Shown: piece after piece, positions 18,569 through 26,853 of the stretch | Layout: every line of letters starts with the position of its first letter | Position numbering within the stretch: the stretch's first letter is position 1 | Origin: an uncultured Eubacterium sp. | Lineage (GTDB): Bacteria; Bacillota; Clostridia; Lachnospirales; Lachnospiraceae | DNA length: 33,530 nucleotides | Reading direction: 5' to 3' | NCBI GenBank assembly: GCA_947385775.1 | Contig: CANDMI010000042.1 | Coordinates: forward strand, 1 to 33,530 | The notes under the pieces: model-generated | The model's input: the letters and a program-made list of their open reading frames with translations, nothing else | The model's database searches: none | What the model was told of the DNA's origin: nothing | Position numbers and translations under genes: made by a program

Positions 18569-18644
18569 GGGAGAGCATCTTCCCTACTCGCCGCGCGGCC
18601 CGCATGCTGCGTCAGCAGCAAACTTCCATATGCGGGCCTGCGCA
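18560..18644. repeat. Paired-hairpin repeat, single unit
   Basis: It is nearly the same as unit 1 at 3288-3370: hairpin GAGTAGGG/CCCTACTC, linker CCGCGC, then GGCCCGCAT/ATGCGGGCC (18597-18605 with 18630-18638) enclosing CTGCGTCAGCAG. It begins inside the last codons of the aminotransferase and ends next to the terminator of the convergent peptidase gene. Confidence 0.8.
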
Positions 18645-18645
18645 T

Positions 18646-18670
18646 AAAAAGCCGCAGGCTTATGCCTGCG
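18646..18670 (-). terminator. Intrinsic terminator of the C39-like peptidase gene
   Basis: On the minus strand CGCAGGC/GCCTGCG (arms 18664-18670 and 18653-18659) with loop ATAA, followed by GGCTTTTTA. The TAA stop codon of the gene is in the loop. Confidence 0.82.
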
Positions 18671-19556
18671 ACTGGAATGACCATAGATTCTTAATCTGCC
18701 CTTGCAGCTTTTCATAGCTCCATACCTGGCTGCTGCGGGCGATGCAGTTTGGATCGTTGACGAAAAACCCGTTCGCGTCGTATCCGTAGATCACGATAAA
18801 ATGTCCCTGTGTAGTAAAATCCCCAGGCCCCACCGTGCAAATGATCGGCCTGCCATTGTCCAGCGCCGATTTCATCACGGCTTCATCCAAAGAAAGCTCT
18901 GTGGAATACAGCCCAAGCTGCGCCGCCCCCTGCGTCATAAGCGACCAGGCGGTTCCGCTGTCCTCCACATAATATCCATTCTCCTCGCTAAACCTGGCCA
19001 CCCAGGTCGGCGTTTTTTCCGTATCATGGGTCAAGGACAATAAAACCATGGAAAGGCAGGTCGGCCCGCATCCAGACAGGCCAATGATGCTTTTTCCGTA
19101 AGGCTGGTAGCCCCACCGCTTATCCCATTGCAGCAGCAGCGGAAAATCCTGGCTGCATTCCGCGTCTGTAAAGCCCTGCTCTATTGTTAAGTCCGCATTT
19201 AAATATCCGGCTATAAACTCTTCCATCTCTGGATTGTTTAAAAAGGAAAGAATCAGCTCCTTTGGATATTTCTCGTAGTCCTCACATACCTTTGCCGCCG
19301 TCTCATTTGTAAGGGCAAATTCCTGTAAATCCCTGCTCAATTGCGAATTCTCCCGTATCACCGGACGCTCCACCGCATGGACTGCCGTCGCCTGCAACTC
19401 CTTTTTTTCCGGCTCCTGCTTCAAAAAATAATCCGACGCCATCCTTGTCGACGCCAAGATCGCGACAAAAAAACAGAAAGCCAACACAATGCCTTTTACC
19501 GCATGCCGCCTTTTACGCCTGACGCTCCGTTTCCTGGCTGCTGCTCTTGAACTCAT
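18660..19556 (-). CDS. Membrane-anchored C39-like cysteine peptidase
   Basis: The 298-aa protein has a very basic N-terminus (RKRSVRRKRRH), one membrane helix at about residues 22-40, then an extracellular part of about 250 residues. The C-terminal half matches the papain-like peptidase_C39_2 family: FPLLLQWDKRWG with the oxyanion Gln143, SGCGPTCLSMVL with probable nucleophile Cys163, QGHFIVIYGYD with His252 and FFVNDPN with Asn/Asp267-268. Topology predicts an outside-facing enzyme, unlike the bacteriocin-processing C39 domain of ABC transporters. The start at 19554-19556 follows GGAGG by eight bases, dropping five residues from the longer frame. The substrate is unknown. Confidence 0.85.
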   Translation of the reverse strand: MSSRAAARKRSVRRKRRHAVKGIVLAFCFFVAILASTRMASDYFLKQEPEKKELQATAVHAVERPVIRENSQLSRDLQEFALTNETAAKVCEDYEKYPKELILSFLNNPEMEEFIAGYLNADLTIEQGFTDAECSQDFPLLLQWDKRWGYQPYGKSIIGLSGCGPTCLSMVLLSLTHDTEKTPTWVARFSEENGYYVEDSGTAWSLMTQGAAQLGLYSTELSLDEAVMKSALDNGRPIICTVGPGDFTTQGHFIVIYGYDANGFFVNDPNCIARSSQVWSYEKLQGQIKNLWSFQSQA

Positions 19557-19753
19557 AAAGACTGCCTCCATTTTTTAATTTCATTAAAACAAGCTTATTA
19601 TAACCGAATCACAAACGCTGTTTTTTTCTTTTTTTCTGAAAATTTCTTACGATTTTATCTCACGGGCATACGGGCTTTTCCCGATGCAGGCAGGCTTTTT
19701 TATCCGCATATCGCTTTGGCTTGCTTTTCTATTGTTTTCCAAAACTGCAATTT

Positions 19754-20869
19754 TTATGCATCGTTTCCGCGGTTTTCCAATTTAAAATATCCTTTTTGCT
19801 CCTCTAAAAACGATGCGTCGTCAAAATAATCGATCCGCATTGCTCGCTTTACGGCGTTTAATGTGACCGCCGCTTTCTCCTTCGCCTTACGGCTGCCTTC
19901 CCGCAATATTTCATACACCGTATCCAAATCCTTTTCATACTGCGCGCGCCGCTCCCGAACCGGCGAAAACTCCTCCTGCATGACCTTGCATAAAAATTTT
20001 TTCACCTTTACGTCCCCAAGCCCGCCTTTGGTATAGTGCGCTTTTAATTCGTCCAGATTCGCGTACTCCGGCAGATATTCCTTAAAATGCCCATCCGTGC
20101 AAAATGCGTCCAAATAGGTAAACACCGTATTTCCTTCCAGTTTTCCCGGGTCCTGCACACGAATATGATCCGGATCTGTAAACATGGACATGACTTTCTT
20201 TTTCATCACATCCTCCGGGTCTGACAGATAAATGCAGTTGCCAAGAGACTTGCTCATTTTTGCCTTTCCGTCAATCCCAGGAAGCCTTAGGCACGCCTGA
20301 TTGTCTGGAAGGAGGATCTGCGGCTCCACAAGCGTCTCGCCGTAAACGGAGTTGAACTTATGCACGATCTCCCTCGTCTGCTCCACCATCGGCATCTGGT
20401 CCTCTCCAACCGGAACCGTCGTCGCCTGAAACGCCGTGATATCCGCCGCCTGGCTGATCGGATAGCAGAAAAATCCAACCGGGATGCTCGTTTCAAAATT
20501 CCGCATCTGGATTTCCGCTTTCACCGTCGGGTTTCTCTGTAGCCTGGACACAGTCACGAGATTCATATAGTAAAAGGACAGCTCCGTCAGCTCGGATACA
20601 TGCGACTGCACAAACAACACCGATTTTTTCGGGTCCAGGCCCACCGACAGGTAATCCAGCGCCACCTCCATAATATTTTCCCGGATTTTTGCCGGATTGT
20701 CCGCATTATCCGTAAGCGCCTGCGCGTCCGCGATCATAATGTATATTTCATCAAATTCGCCGGAATTTTGCAGCTGCACTCTTTGCTTCAAAGAGCCTAC
20801 GTAATGTCCCACATGCAATTTCCCCGTCGGACGATCCCCTGTCAATATGATTTTTTTCTTTTCATTCAT
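19754..20869 (-). CDS. trpS: Tryptophanyl-tRNA synthetase
   Basis: TrpS charges tRNA-Trp. The 371-aa class Ic enzyme has ILTGDRPTGKLHVGHYVGSL with the HIGH-like HVGHY at 19-23, the PVGEDQ stretch, and KMSKS at 204-208. The start ATG at 20867-20869 has GGAGAAG upstream, so the longer frame (15 more residues) is probably not used. It is the TDRPTGKLH-type TrpRS common in Firmicutes. Uncharged tRNA-Trp, its substrate, is the effector of the trp T-box 8 kb away, so the two loci are functionally linked. No T-box was found in front of trpS itself. Confidence 0.96.
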   Translation of the reverse strand: MNEKKKIILTGDRPTGKLHVGHYVGSLKQRVQLQNSGEFDEIYIMIADAQALTDNADNPAKIRENIMEVALDYLSVGLDPKKSVLFVQSHVSELTELSFYYMNLVTVSRLQRNPTVKAEIQMRNFETSIPVGFFCYPISQAADITAFQATTVPVGEDQMPMVEQTREIVHKFNSVYGETLVEPQILLPDNQACLRLPGIDGKAKMSKSLGNCIYLSDPEDVMKKKVMSMFTDPDHIRVQDPGKLEGNTVFTYLDAFCTDGHFKEYLPEYANLDELKAHYTKGGLGDVKVKKFLCKVMQEEFSPVRERRAQYEKDLDTVYEILREGSRKAKEKAAVTLNAVKRAMRIDYFDDASFLEEQKGYFKLENRGNDA

Positions 20870-21034
20870 CGCTCTTCTCCATTTCCCGATTTCTATTCTA
20901 TACGGCTGATGCATCCATTCAGCATCTATTTCAATATCATTCCAAATGATTTCTATTGCATTTCACTTTTATTTTAATTTGACTAAATTTTTTCCGTTTT
21001 TCCTTAGGCTTTCTGTAGCCATTTTTATCCTGCA

Positions 21035-22681
21035 TCATAGCATTAAATCCGTGCGCTCCTTGCTTTCCTCGATCCGCTCGTTCAGCCTGCGGAATGGGAC
21101 GCTAAGCGCAAGCCCGATCAAAAGTGACGCTACGGCAAATGCCGCCAGCTTTCCAAGGCTTTCCCAATAGACGTTTCGGTAGCGGCCGCCAACCGCCTCC
21201 TTTAGCGCGTCCATCGCATACGGAAACGGCAAAAACCGGTAGATCTGCTGGTATACTTTCGGCAGGACTTCTTTTGGAAACGTGCCGCCAGCTCCGGCCA
21301 CCTGCACGACCATCACCACGATCGCCAACGCTTCTCCCACATTTCCAAAGGCATAGGTCAAAGAGTAGATAAACAGCGTAAACACAAAGCTTGCTAACGC
21401 CGCCGCGCACCAGAATAAAAAAATATGCTCGCATTGGATCTCCAGGAAAAACAGATCCCCCAACACGCAAATGAGCGTCTGCACCTGCCCGATCGCAAAA
21501 AATATAGCGTACCTGCCAAAATATTCCTGGTAAGGCTTTATTTCCATAATGTTTTGCGACGGCTTTACTTTTATGTGAATAATCGCCACTAAGATCAGCG
21601 CGCCAACCCATATGGATAAAATCGTATAAAAAGGCGCCATCTGGGAGCCATAATTCTTGATCGGATAAACGCGTTTCGTCTGCACATCCACCGGTGTGGA
21701 AAAAAACGCGCCGATCTTTTCCGGCTCGTTTTGCAAGATCTCCGCCGCCTGCCGCAGCGCTTCATTTTCCCCAAGCCCGGATAATGCCGTCTCCACATTG
21801 TCCACCTGTTTATATATTTTTTTCAAAAGCTTTGACAGCTGCTTTAAATCCGCCTTGCCGTCTTCCAATATGAGCAGGTAATCCTGCAAACGCACATTGG
21901 CGGTCTGCAATCCGGAAAGGCTGATCCCCGCGGAAACCGACGAGATCAGATCCAAATCGCCCCGCAGATCTTCCACGATCTTTTCATTTAACCGCTCCAC
22001 GCCATGCGCCGCCTGCGCCGCCGAATCCACCGTATCGCTTAACAGCGCCGCCGCCTTTTGGTGATCTAAAATATTGGATTTTAACTGTTCTAAACGCGTC
22101 CTGATCTTGCCCTCGCCCGTATCCTTTTTGTTGCTTAGAAGATCCCCCAGCTTTGCAGCCGCCTGGGTGATCGTTCGAAACACCGTGCTGTTTACCTGGG
22201 TCTGCACGGCCGTGCGCGCCTTTCCGGTAATCTTGGTCGCGATCGCGTTTTTCTTGTCATTTTCATAATACAGCATTTTCCCGCCATCCAGCTCGCCGTC
22301 CAAAACGCCCGCTATGCGCTTTGTAAAATCCTGCGGGATAATGATCGCCGCATAATACTCCCCGCTGTATACGCCGTTGACCGCCGTACGCTCCTCTTCT
22401 GGAAACACCCAGCCGATCGTCGTATTGTCATGGAGCGCTTCGATGACGGAATCCCCGACCACCAGGGACACATCTTGCAGCTTTACGCCCTCGTCTTTCG
22501 AAAAAACTGCAATTTTAAGATTCGAAGTCGCCTCCTCGCTGTATGGGTCCCAGTTGGAATTTATGTTAAACCATGCATACAAAGAAGGAATAACGCAAAG
22601 CCCCATCAGGATCACCATGGCGACCACGTTTGTGCTGACATTTTTTAAATCCCGCAGCATGATTTTTATTATATTACTCAT
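21035..22681 (-). CDS. YhgE/Pip-domain membrane protein, 548 aa
   Basis: The N-terminus IIKIMLRDLKNV followed by a membrane helix and PSLYAWFNINSNWDPY is the hallmark of YhgE/Pip proteins (ABC-2-like fold; the family includes phage-infection proteins and the YueB/EsaA receptors). Next comes a predicted extracellular region of about 330 residues with helical, coiled-coil-like stretches, then about six C-terminal helices (MAPFYTILSIWVGALIL onward), as in ABC-2 permeases. AGGGGG precedes the start. It is shorter than its paralogue at 23220, mostly in the coiled-coil region. It is the last gene of a three-gene cluster. Transported substrate and role are unknown. Confidence 0.9.
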   Translation of the reverse strand: MSNIIKIMLRDLKNVSTNVVAMVILMGLCVIPSLYAWFNINSNWDPYSEEATSNLKIAVFSKDEGVKLQDVSLVVGDSVIEALHDNTTIGWVFPEEERTAVNGVYSGEYYAAIIIPQDFTKRIAGVLDGELDGGKMLYYENDKKNAIATKITGKARTAVQTQVNSTVFRTITQAAAKLGDLLSNKKDTGEGKIRTRLEQLKSNILDHQKAAALLSDTVDSAAQAAHGVERLNEKIVEDLRGDLDLISSVSAGISLSGLQTANVRLQDYLLILEDGKADLKQLSKLLKKIYKQVDNVETALSGLGENEALRQAAEILQNEPEKIGAFFSTPVDVQTKRVYPIKNYGSQMAPFYTILSIWVGALILVAIIHIKVKPSQNIMEIKPYQEYFGRYAIFFAIGQVQTLICVLGDLFFLEIQCEHIFLFWCAAALASFVFTLFIYSLTYAFGNVGEALAIVVMVVQVAGAGGTFPKEVLPKVYQQIYRFLPFPYAMDALKEAVGGRYRNVYWESLGKLAAFAVASLLIGLALSVPFRRLNERIEESKERTDLML

Positions 22682-22690
22682 AACGCCCCC

Positions 22691-23152
22691 TTATTTGCCT
22701 TCCAGATCTGACTTAGGCTCTGACTCGGGCTTTGATTCAAGCTTTGACTCAAACTTTGACATAAAAAGCCTGCGGCTTTCCGCCTTTTTCTCTTCAATCT
22801 GGCGCAGCAGCTCCAGCATTTTATCTTCCAGCTGCTCGACCTCGCTTCCGATCAGAGCGCCGTCGAAAGCTTCCGCGTCCTGCTGATACAATAAAAGCCG
22901 CTCCCTTGCCTGGAAATCCATATATTCTACATAGATCAAATAAGACGAGATCAAAAACAACGAAATGATCCATAACGCCAGAAAAATAACCTTCGAGCTT
23001 TCCGTCAAAAACAACAGGAATAAAAACAGCATCGGAATAAAGATCAGGCATTGAATGCCCGCCCGGATGCGCTTTTCATTCGCCGCGTGAAGCTCCTTTT
23101 CCCGCGCCGCCAAACGCTGTAGTATCTGCTTATATTGTGCATTTTCCTCCAT
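22691..23152 (-). CDS. Two-helix membrane protein with coiled-coil ends, 153 aa
   Basis: A ribosome binding site GGAGG precedes ATG 23150-23152. The protein has an N-terminal charged helix (YKQILQRLAAREKEL), two adjacent membrane helices at about residues 33-76, then a C-terminal coiled coil (EVEQLEDKMLELLRQIEEKK). The last 20 residues are a low-complexity tail rich in Glu, Ser and Lys, encoded by four 12-bp tandem repeats (22718-22765). I do not recognise a named family. It lies between two YhgE/Pip genes with gaps of 9 and 67 bp, so it may be a partner of these proteins. Confidence 0.82.
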   Translation of the reverse strand: MEENAQYKQILQRLAAREKELHAANEKRIRAGIQCLIFIPMLFLFLLFLTESSKVIFLALWIISLFLISSYLIYVEYMDFQARERLLLYQQDAEAFDGALIGSEVEQLEDKMLELLRQIEEKKAESRRLFMSKFESKLESKPESEPKSDLEGK

Positions 23153-23219
23153 CTATATCCACCTCCAAAACGCAAACGCCTGTATCCCCCGGTAATTCCA
23201 GCTGTCCGTAACGCAAACG

Positions 23220-25328
23220 CTACATCATCCCGGTATCCTCCATCCGTTTTTCCACAAAGCCATAAAATTTCCGAAACGGCAGCCTTATGACAAGCCCAAG
23301 CATTAACGCGCCTGCCGCAAACAGCATCAATTGCATTAAATCCAGCACATATTCTTTCCCATACATTCCGGCAATGGCTTCCCGCATCGCATTGATGGCG
23401 TATGGAAACGGGAAAAAGATATACATCTTCTGGTAAAACTCCGGCAAAATTTCGATCGGATACGTCCCGCTGGAGCCTGCGATCTGAATGACCATCAGCA
23501 CCACAATGACCGCTTTTCCAATATCGCCAAAAGAAATCGTCAGCGCATAGATCAAAAGCGAAAACGTAAAGCTCGTAACAAACGCCGCCAGCAAAAGCCT
23601 GCGTGGGTACAGGCATTGGATATGGAGCAAATACAGATCCCCCCATACCGTAACCGCCGCCTGCACGAGGGCCAGCGCGAAAAATAAAAGGTACCTTCCA
23701 AAAAACAGCTCGTGTGGCTTTGGATCTAAAAGCCCTCTGGCGTCGGCCTTTACTTTTACTTTAATTAAGGACACCAAAACCACCCCGCCGACCCATAAGG
23801 CAAGCGTCGTATAAAACGGCGCAACGCCGGAGCCGTAATTATCCACCGGATAAACCGTATGCGTCTCCACCTCAACTGGGCTTGCAAAGAAAGCCCCATA
23901 CTCCTTTGGATTTCCTTTTAAAAACAAAACAAAGTTTTCCACAATCTGCGCGCCGTCCATTCGGTTTACCGTCTCGGTAAGCAGCTCCAGCTTCGTCTCC
24001 ATCCGCCCAAGCTCCTTTGCGATGCCCCGAAAGCCCTCGTTCATAGAGCCTGCCGCCTGCTTTCCCTGATCTAACGCCATGCTTAGAAGGTCGATATCCT
24101 CCCTGGCGTGGCTGACCGCCTGGGAAATATCCGCTTCCTTTTGCTTGCAAGCGTCCTCAAGCTTTGTAAGGGACTGGCTGACCGTCTGCTGCAATTCCTG
24201 CCGCAGGCTTTCGATCTGCTGGCTTAGCTGCGCCTCCATATCTTCTAAGATCTTGATATCCTGCGCCTGACTCCCGCTTTCTAATTGTGCGATCATACCC
24301 TCCAGCCTGCCCGAATGTGCGGTCAGCTGGCTTAGTACGATCCCCTGCGGTAGATCTAACGAAGTCGCCGCGTTTAAAGCCTCCACCGCGCTTATGACCT
24401 TATCGATCATGGACTTTGCCTGGGAAAGATGGCCGGTCACCTGGCTGACATAGGCTTTTTTACGCTCCTCCACCTTCGTCCTTTGCGCCTGCGCAAGCTG
24501 CGCCGCCGCCTGGTTCACCGACTGTAGCGCCTGCCCTCCGGAAAAGGACAAGCGCTGCGAAAGTGGCTGTGTATCCTGCATACTGTCCACATTTTCCTGC
24601 GCCTGGCTTAACTGCGTCTGTATCGTCTGAAAATCGCTCTGCGCTCCATCGATCGAAGCCGTCAGCTTGTCGTTGGCCTGCACAAGGGATTTTACGACCA
24701 CAGAAAAATGCTCCGTCCGCTCCTTTGCCTGCGCAAGCTTTGATACGATCGCGTCCGCGATCTCTTTTTGCTTTAGCCCCTCCACCGCGGTTTTTTGTTT
24801 CTCAAATAACCGGCTTACGATCAGCGCGATATACTGCTCATTGATATTTGTTTCCAAGGTCGTTACCGCCGTATCCGTAATCTTTGTCGCCACCGCGTTC
24901 TTTTTTTCATTGACATAATAAGTGACCGAAGGGCGTTTTAACCCCTCCAAAAATCCATGATACATGCATTTCGTAAAATCTTTGGAAAATACGACCGCCG
25001 CATAATACTTCCCCGCCGAAACGCCGTTTAAAGCCTCTTTTTCAGTCTTTACACGCACCCAGTCTATGCTCTTATTTTCTTTTAACGTATCCATGACCGT
25101 CTGCGCTACATTGACTTTGCTTCCATTTTCATCCGTATAGCCCGCATCCTCCGACGCGACCGCGATCTGCATATTTCCGGTATTGCCATACGGGTCCCAG
25201 TTGGAATAAATATTAAACCACGCATACAGCGCCGGAATCAGGCACAGGCCCAATGCGATGATCAGCGCGAAGGGGTGACGAATAAGCGACGCTACGTCCC
25301 TTAGAAAAATTTTTTTTATGTTTTTCAT
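23220..25328 (-). CDS. YhgE/Pip-domain membrane protein, 702 aa
   Basis: The first residues MKNIKKIFLRDVASLI, one helix and PALYAWFNIYSNWDPYGNTGNM identify the YhgE/Pip family. A long extracellular region (about residues 40-500) is rich in Gln, Ala and Ser with heptad character (AQLAQAQRTKVEERKK, QQIESLRQELQQTVSQ), so it probably forms an extended coiled coil. The C-terminus has six helices beginning at VAPFYTTLALWVGGVVLVS. I placed the start at 25326-25328, where the family N-terminus begins; the frame is open 55 codons further upstream but that part looks non-coding. The ribosome binding site is weak. It is the first gene of the cluster. Confidence 0.9.
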   Translation of the reverse strand: MKNIKKIFLRDVASLIRHPFALIIALGLCLIPALYAWFNIYSNWDPYGNTGNMQIAVASEDAGYTDENGSKVNVAQTVMDTLKENKSIDWVRVKTEKEALNGVSAGKYYAAVVFSKDFTKCMYHGFLEGLKRPSVTYYVNEKKNAVATKITDTAVTTLETNINEQYIALIVSRLFEKQKTAVEGLKQKEIADAIVSKLAQAKERTEHFSVVVKSLVQANDKLTASIDGAQSDFQTIQTQLSQAQENVDSMQDTQPLSQRLSFSGGQALQSVNQAAAQLAQAQRTKVEERKKAYVSQVTGHLSQAKSMIDKVISAVEALNAATSLDLPQGIVLSQLTAHSGRLEGMIAQLESGSQAQDIKILEDMEAQLSQQIESLRQELQQTVSQSLTKLEDACKQKEADISQAVSHAREDIDLLSMALDQGKQAAGSMNEGFRGIAKELGRMETKLELLTETVNRMDGAQIVENFVLFLKGNPKEYGAFFASPVEVETHTVYPVDNYGSGVAPFYTTLALWVGGVVLVSLIKVKVKADARGLLDPKPHELFFGRYLLFFALALVQAAVTVWGDLYLLHIQCLYPRRLLLAAFVTSFTFSLLIYALTISFGDIGKAVIVVLMVIQIAGSSGTYPIEILPEFYQKMYIFFPFPYAINAMREAIAGMYGKEYVLDLMQLMLFAAGALMLGLVIRLPFRKFYGFVEKRMEDTGMM

Positions 25329-25437
25329 AGTTTGTTTTCCATGTCTTTCTTTAAATTTCAAGAATTTTACTTCAAACAATATATTAACAAAAAATGGGGG
25401 GAAATACAATAAAGATTTCCAGAAGCTTGCTTTACCC

Positions 25438-25486
25438 GTTACCGTTTCGCTTTCGGCTTCACAGCTGCCTTTGTTTGTGAGTAATA
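25438..25486. repeat. Possible degenerate MITE fragment
   Basis: It begins GTTACC and contains GCTTCACAGCTGCCTTTGTT, close to GCTTCGCAGCTACCTTTGTT inside the elements at 27042 and 27612. It ends near GAGTAAT. No target duplication was found, so this may be an old remnant or a chance match. Confidence 0.35.
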
Positions 25487-25514
25487 AGATCACATGTTTA
25501 AAAAGAACCTTCTA

Positions 25515-25543
25515 TTGTAAATTTTGCCGTTATTCGTTATAAT
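25515..25543 (+). promoter_or_regulatory. Sigma-A promoter of the second Uma2 gene
   Basis: TTGTAA (25515-25520), 17-base spacer, TATAAT (25538-25543); predicted start near 25550, only about 17 bases before the ATG. Confidence 0.75.
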
Positions 25544-25566
25544 AAAAACAGAAAGCAGGTGATGAC

Positions 25567-26103
25567 ATGGACGCAATATCAAAAGACGCAATCTACACCA
25601 TTCAGGATATCTATGCTTTGCCGGATGGAGAGAGGGCGGAACTGATCGACGGACAGATTTATTACATGGCTCCTCCGGGATGGAAACATCAAAAATTGCT
25701 CAATTTCATAATCACAGAGATAAATTTATATATCCGAAATCATAACGGGAATTGCGAAGCGCTCCCTGCTCCGTTTGCAGTATTTCTAAATAAAGATGAA
25801 AGAAATTATCTGGAGCCGGACATATCCGTAATCTGTAACGCTTCAAAGCTGGACGAAAAGGGTTGTCACGGCGCGCCAGATTGGGTCATTGAAATTGTTT
25901 CGCCAACAAGCAGAGTACGGGATTATTATCATAAACTAATAAAATATGGGACGGCAGGCGTTCGGGAATATTGGATCGTTGACCCGGAAACAAGGATCAC
26001 AACCGTTTATACATTTGAACAAGATACGGTAGAGCAATATAGATTTGGACAGGATGTGCCAGCAGGAATCTTTCGGGGGTTTTCTATAAGAGTGGAATCG
26101 TAA
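25567..26103 (+). CDS. Uma2-family putative PD-(D/E)XK endonuclease
   Basis: This 178-aa protein has the N-terminal YTIQDIYALPDGERAELIDG typical of Uma2 proteins, then HQKLLNFIITEINLYI, the acidic-residue motif YLEPDISVIC, PDWVIEIVSPTSRVRDYYHK and EYWIVDPETR. The fold is restriction-endonuclease-like, but activity is unproven for the family. The start ATG has AGGTGATG upstream. It is only distantly similar to the Uma2 gene at 2292, so they are not a recent duplication. It is convergent with the 55-aa gene and followed by an inverted repeat at 26135. Confidence 0.9.
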   Translation: MDAISKDAIYTIQDIYALPDGERAELIDGQIYYMAPPGWKHQKLLNFIITEINLYIRNHNGNCEALPAPFAVFLNKDERNYLEPDISVICNASKLDEKGCHGAPDWVIEIVSPTSRVRDYYHKLIKYGTAGVREYWIVDPETRITTVYTFEQDTVEQYRFGQDVPAGIFRGFSIRVES

Positions 26104-26134
26104 ATATGGATACTTTTGCAGCGCCTGTGGCAAT

Positions 26135-26197
26135 ATTATACTCACGAGTGTTACCGTCTTAAACTATATGGCAGGCTTTCTCGCTCATGAGTATAAT
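26135..26197. terminator. Inverted repeat between convergent genes
   Basis: ATTATACTCACGAGTG (26135-26150) and CGCTCATGAGTATAAT (26182-26197) are complementary except for two positions. The position between two converging genes suggests a bidirectional terminator, but there is no T-run; it could equally be an operator or a remnant of a mobile element. Confidence 0.4.
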
Positions 26198-26241
26198 AAT
26201 GCTTTGCACCTTTCTATTTGCGGTTTATTACAAGTCTATTA

Positions 26242-26409
26242 TTACAATGTGAGATCCTCAACGTTAACGCCTAAAGAGGATAATTTTGCGGTAGTCACTT
26301 TAATCTGATAATCCAGCTCTTTATTTTCCTGACTGCCATTTTCTTTTTTGATACGCTGCAAATCCGTGTATCGATCAATCGTAATCGTGACTAATTCTTT
26401 ATCTGTCAT
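26242..26409 (-). CDS. Small hypothetical protein, 55 aa
   Basis: An ATG at 26407-26409 with GGAGG eight bases upstream begins MTDKELVTITIDRYTDLQRI and ends SLGVNVEDLTL. The protein is soluble, charged and probably a helix pair. I do not recognise the family. The good ribosome binding site argues for translation. It is convergent with the Uma2 gene and adjoins the MITE-rich region. Confidence 0.65.
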   Translation of the reverse strand: MTDKELVTITIDRYTDLQRIKKENGSQENKELDYQIKVTTAKLSSLGVNVEDLTL

Positions 26410-26492
26410 TCCGAATACCTCCATATTTTCACCGCCTTTTCATTGACACTGTTGTTATCCATTACAATTTGAAAAATGGGGACAAAAACATC

Positions 26493-26684
26493 GTTACAGT
26501 TCAGCCTTTGGCTTCACTTTAACGGAATCCGGCTCATTGGAAGTTTCTACGTTCCACTCCGGTCGGTGTTGAACAAACGTCCACTGGACGTTTAACACCC
26601 TTTGGCAAAGAGCCGGATTCCCACAACCACAACTTTATCATACGGACTTTGCAGTAAATGCAAAGTCCTGGGCTGAACTGTAAC
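26493..26684. mobile_element. MITE-like element 2 (192 bp, 8-bp target duplication)
   Basis: Perfect 14-bp terminal inverted repeats GTTACAGTTCAGCC / GGCTGAACTGTAAC, flanked on both sides by AAAACATC. Internal palindromes include GAATCCGGCTC/GAGCCGGATTC and ACGTCCA/TGGACGT. The right arm is related to that of element 1. No coding capacity. Confidence 0.85.
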
Positions 26685-26711
26685 AAAACATCCCCATTTC
26701 CTAATTAACTC

Positions 26712-26740
26712 TTGCAAATGAGCAAGGTACCATTTATAAT
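26712..26740 (+). promoter_or_regulatory. Promoter of the antisense RNA
   Basis: TTGCAA (26712-26717), 17-base spacer, TATAAT (26735-26740), pointing toward the 3' end of the 25-aa toxin-like gene. Confidence 0.7.
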
Positions 26741-26746
26741 CAGCTT

Positions 26747-26853
26747 ATAGACAGTTATAGGATTCTGGCATGTCCGATGATTGTCACCGGAAACTTATCA
26801 TAATATAAGTTCTTGCATGGCTATCCCCTATTGGCGTAGGAGATAGCCGTTTT
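26747..26853 (+). ncRNA. Probable antisense (antitoxin) RNA
   Basis: Predicted from the promoter at 26712-26740 to a hairpin GGCTATC/GATAGCC (26819-26825 with 26842-26848) followed by GTTTTA. The RNA would be about 105 nt and overlap the 3' end of the mRNA for the 25-aa peptide, whose stop codon is at 26852-26854. This is the arrangement of TxpA/RatA-like type I systems. Not homology-based. Confidence 0.55.

Noticed and set aside
19668-19690. Palindrome GCATACGGGC...CCCGATGC between trpS and the peptidase gene as a trpS terminator
   Set aside because: The T-run follows on the plus strand, not the minus strand on which trpS is read, and no plus-strand gene ends there.
20870-21034. A T-box in front of trpS
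   Set aside because: No TGGNACCGCG-like motif or specifier structure was found in the 165 bp upstream.
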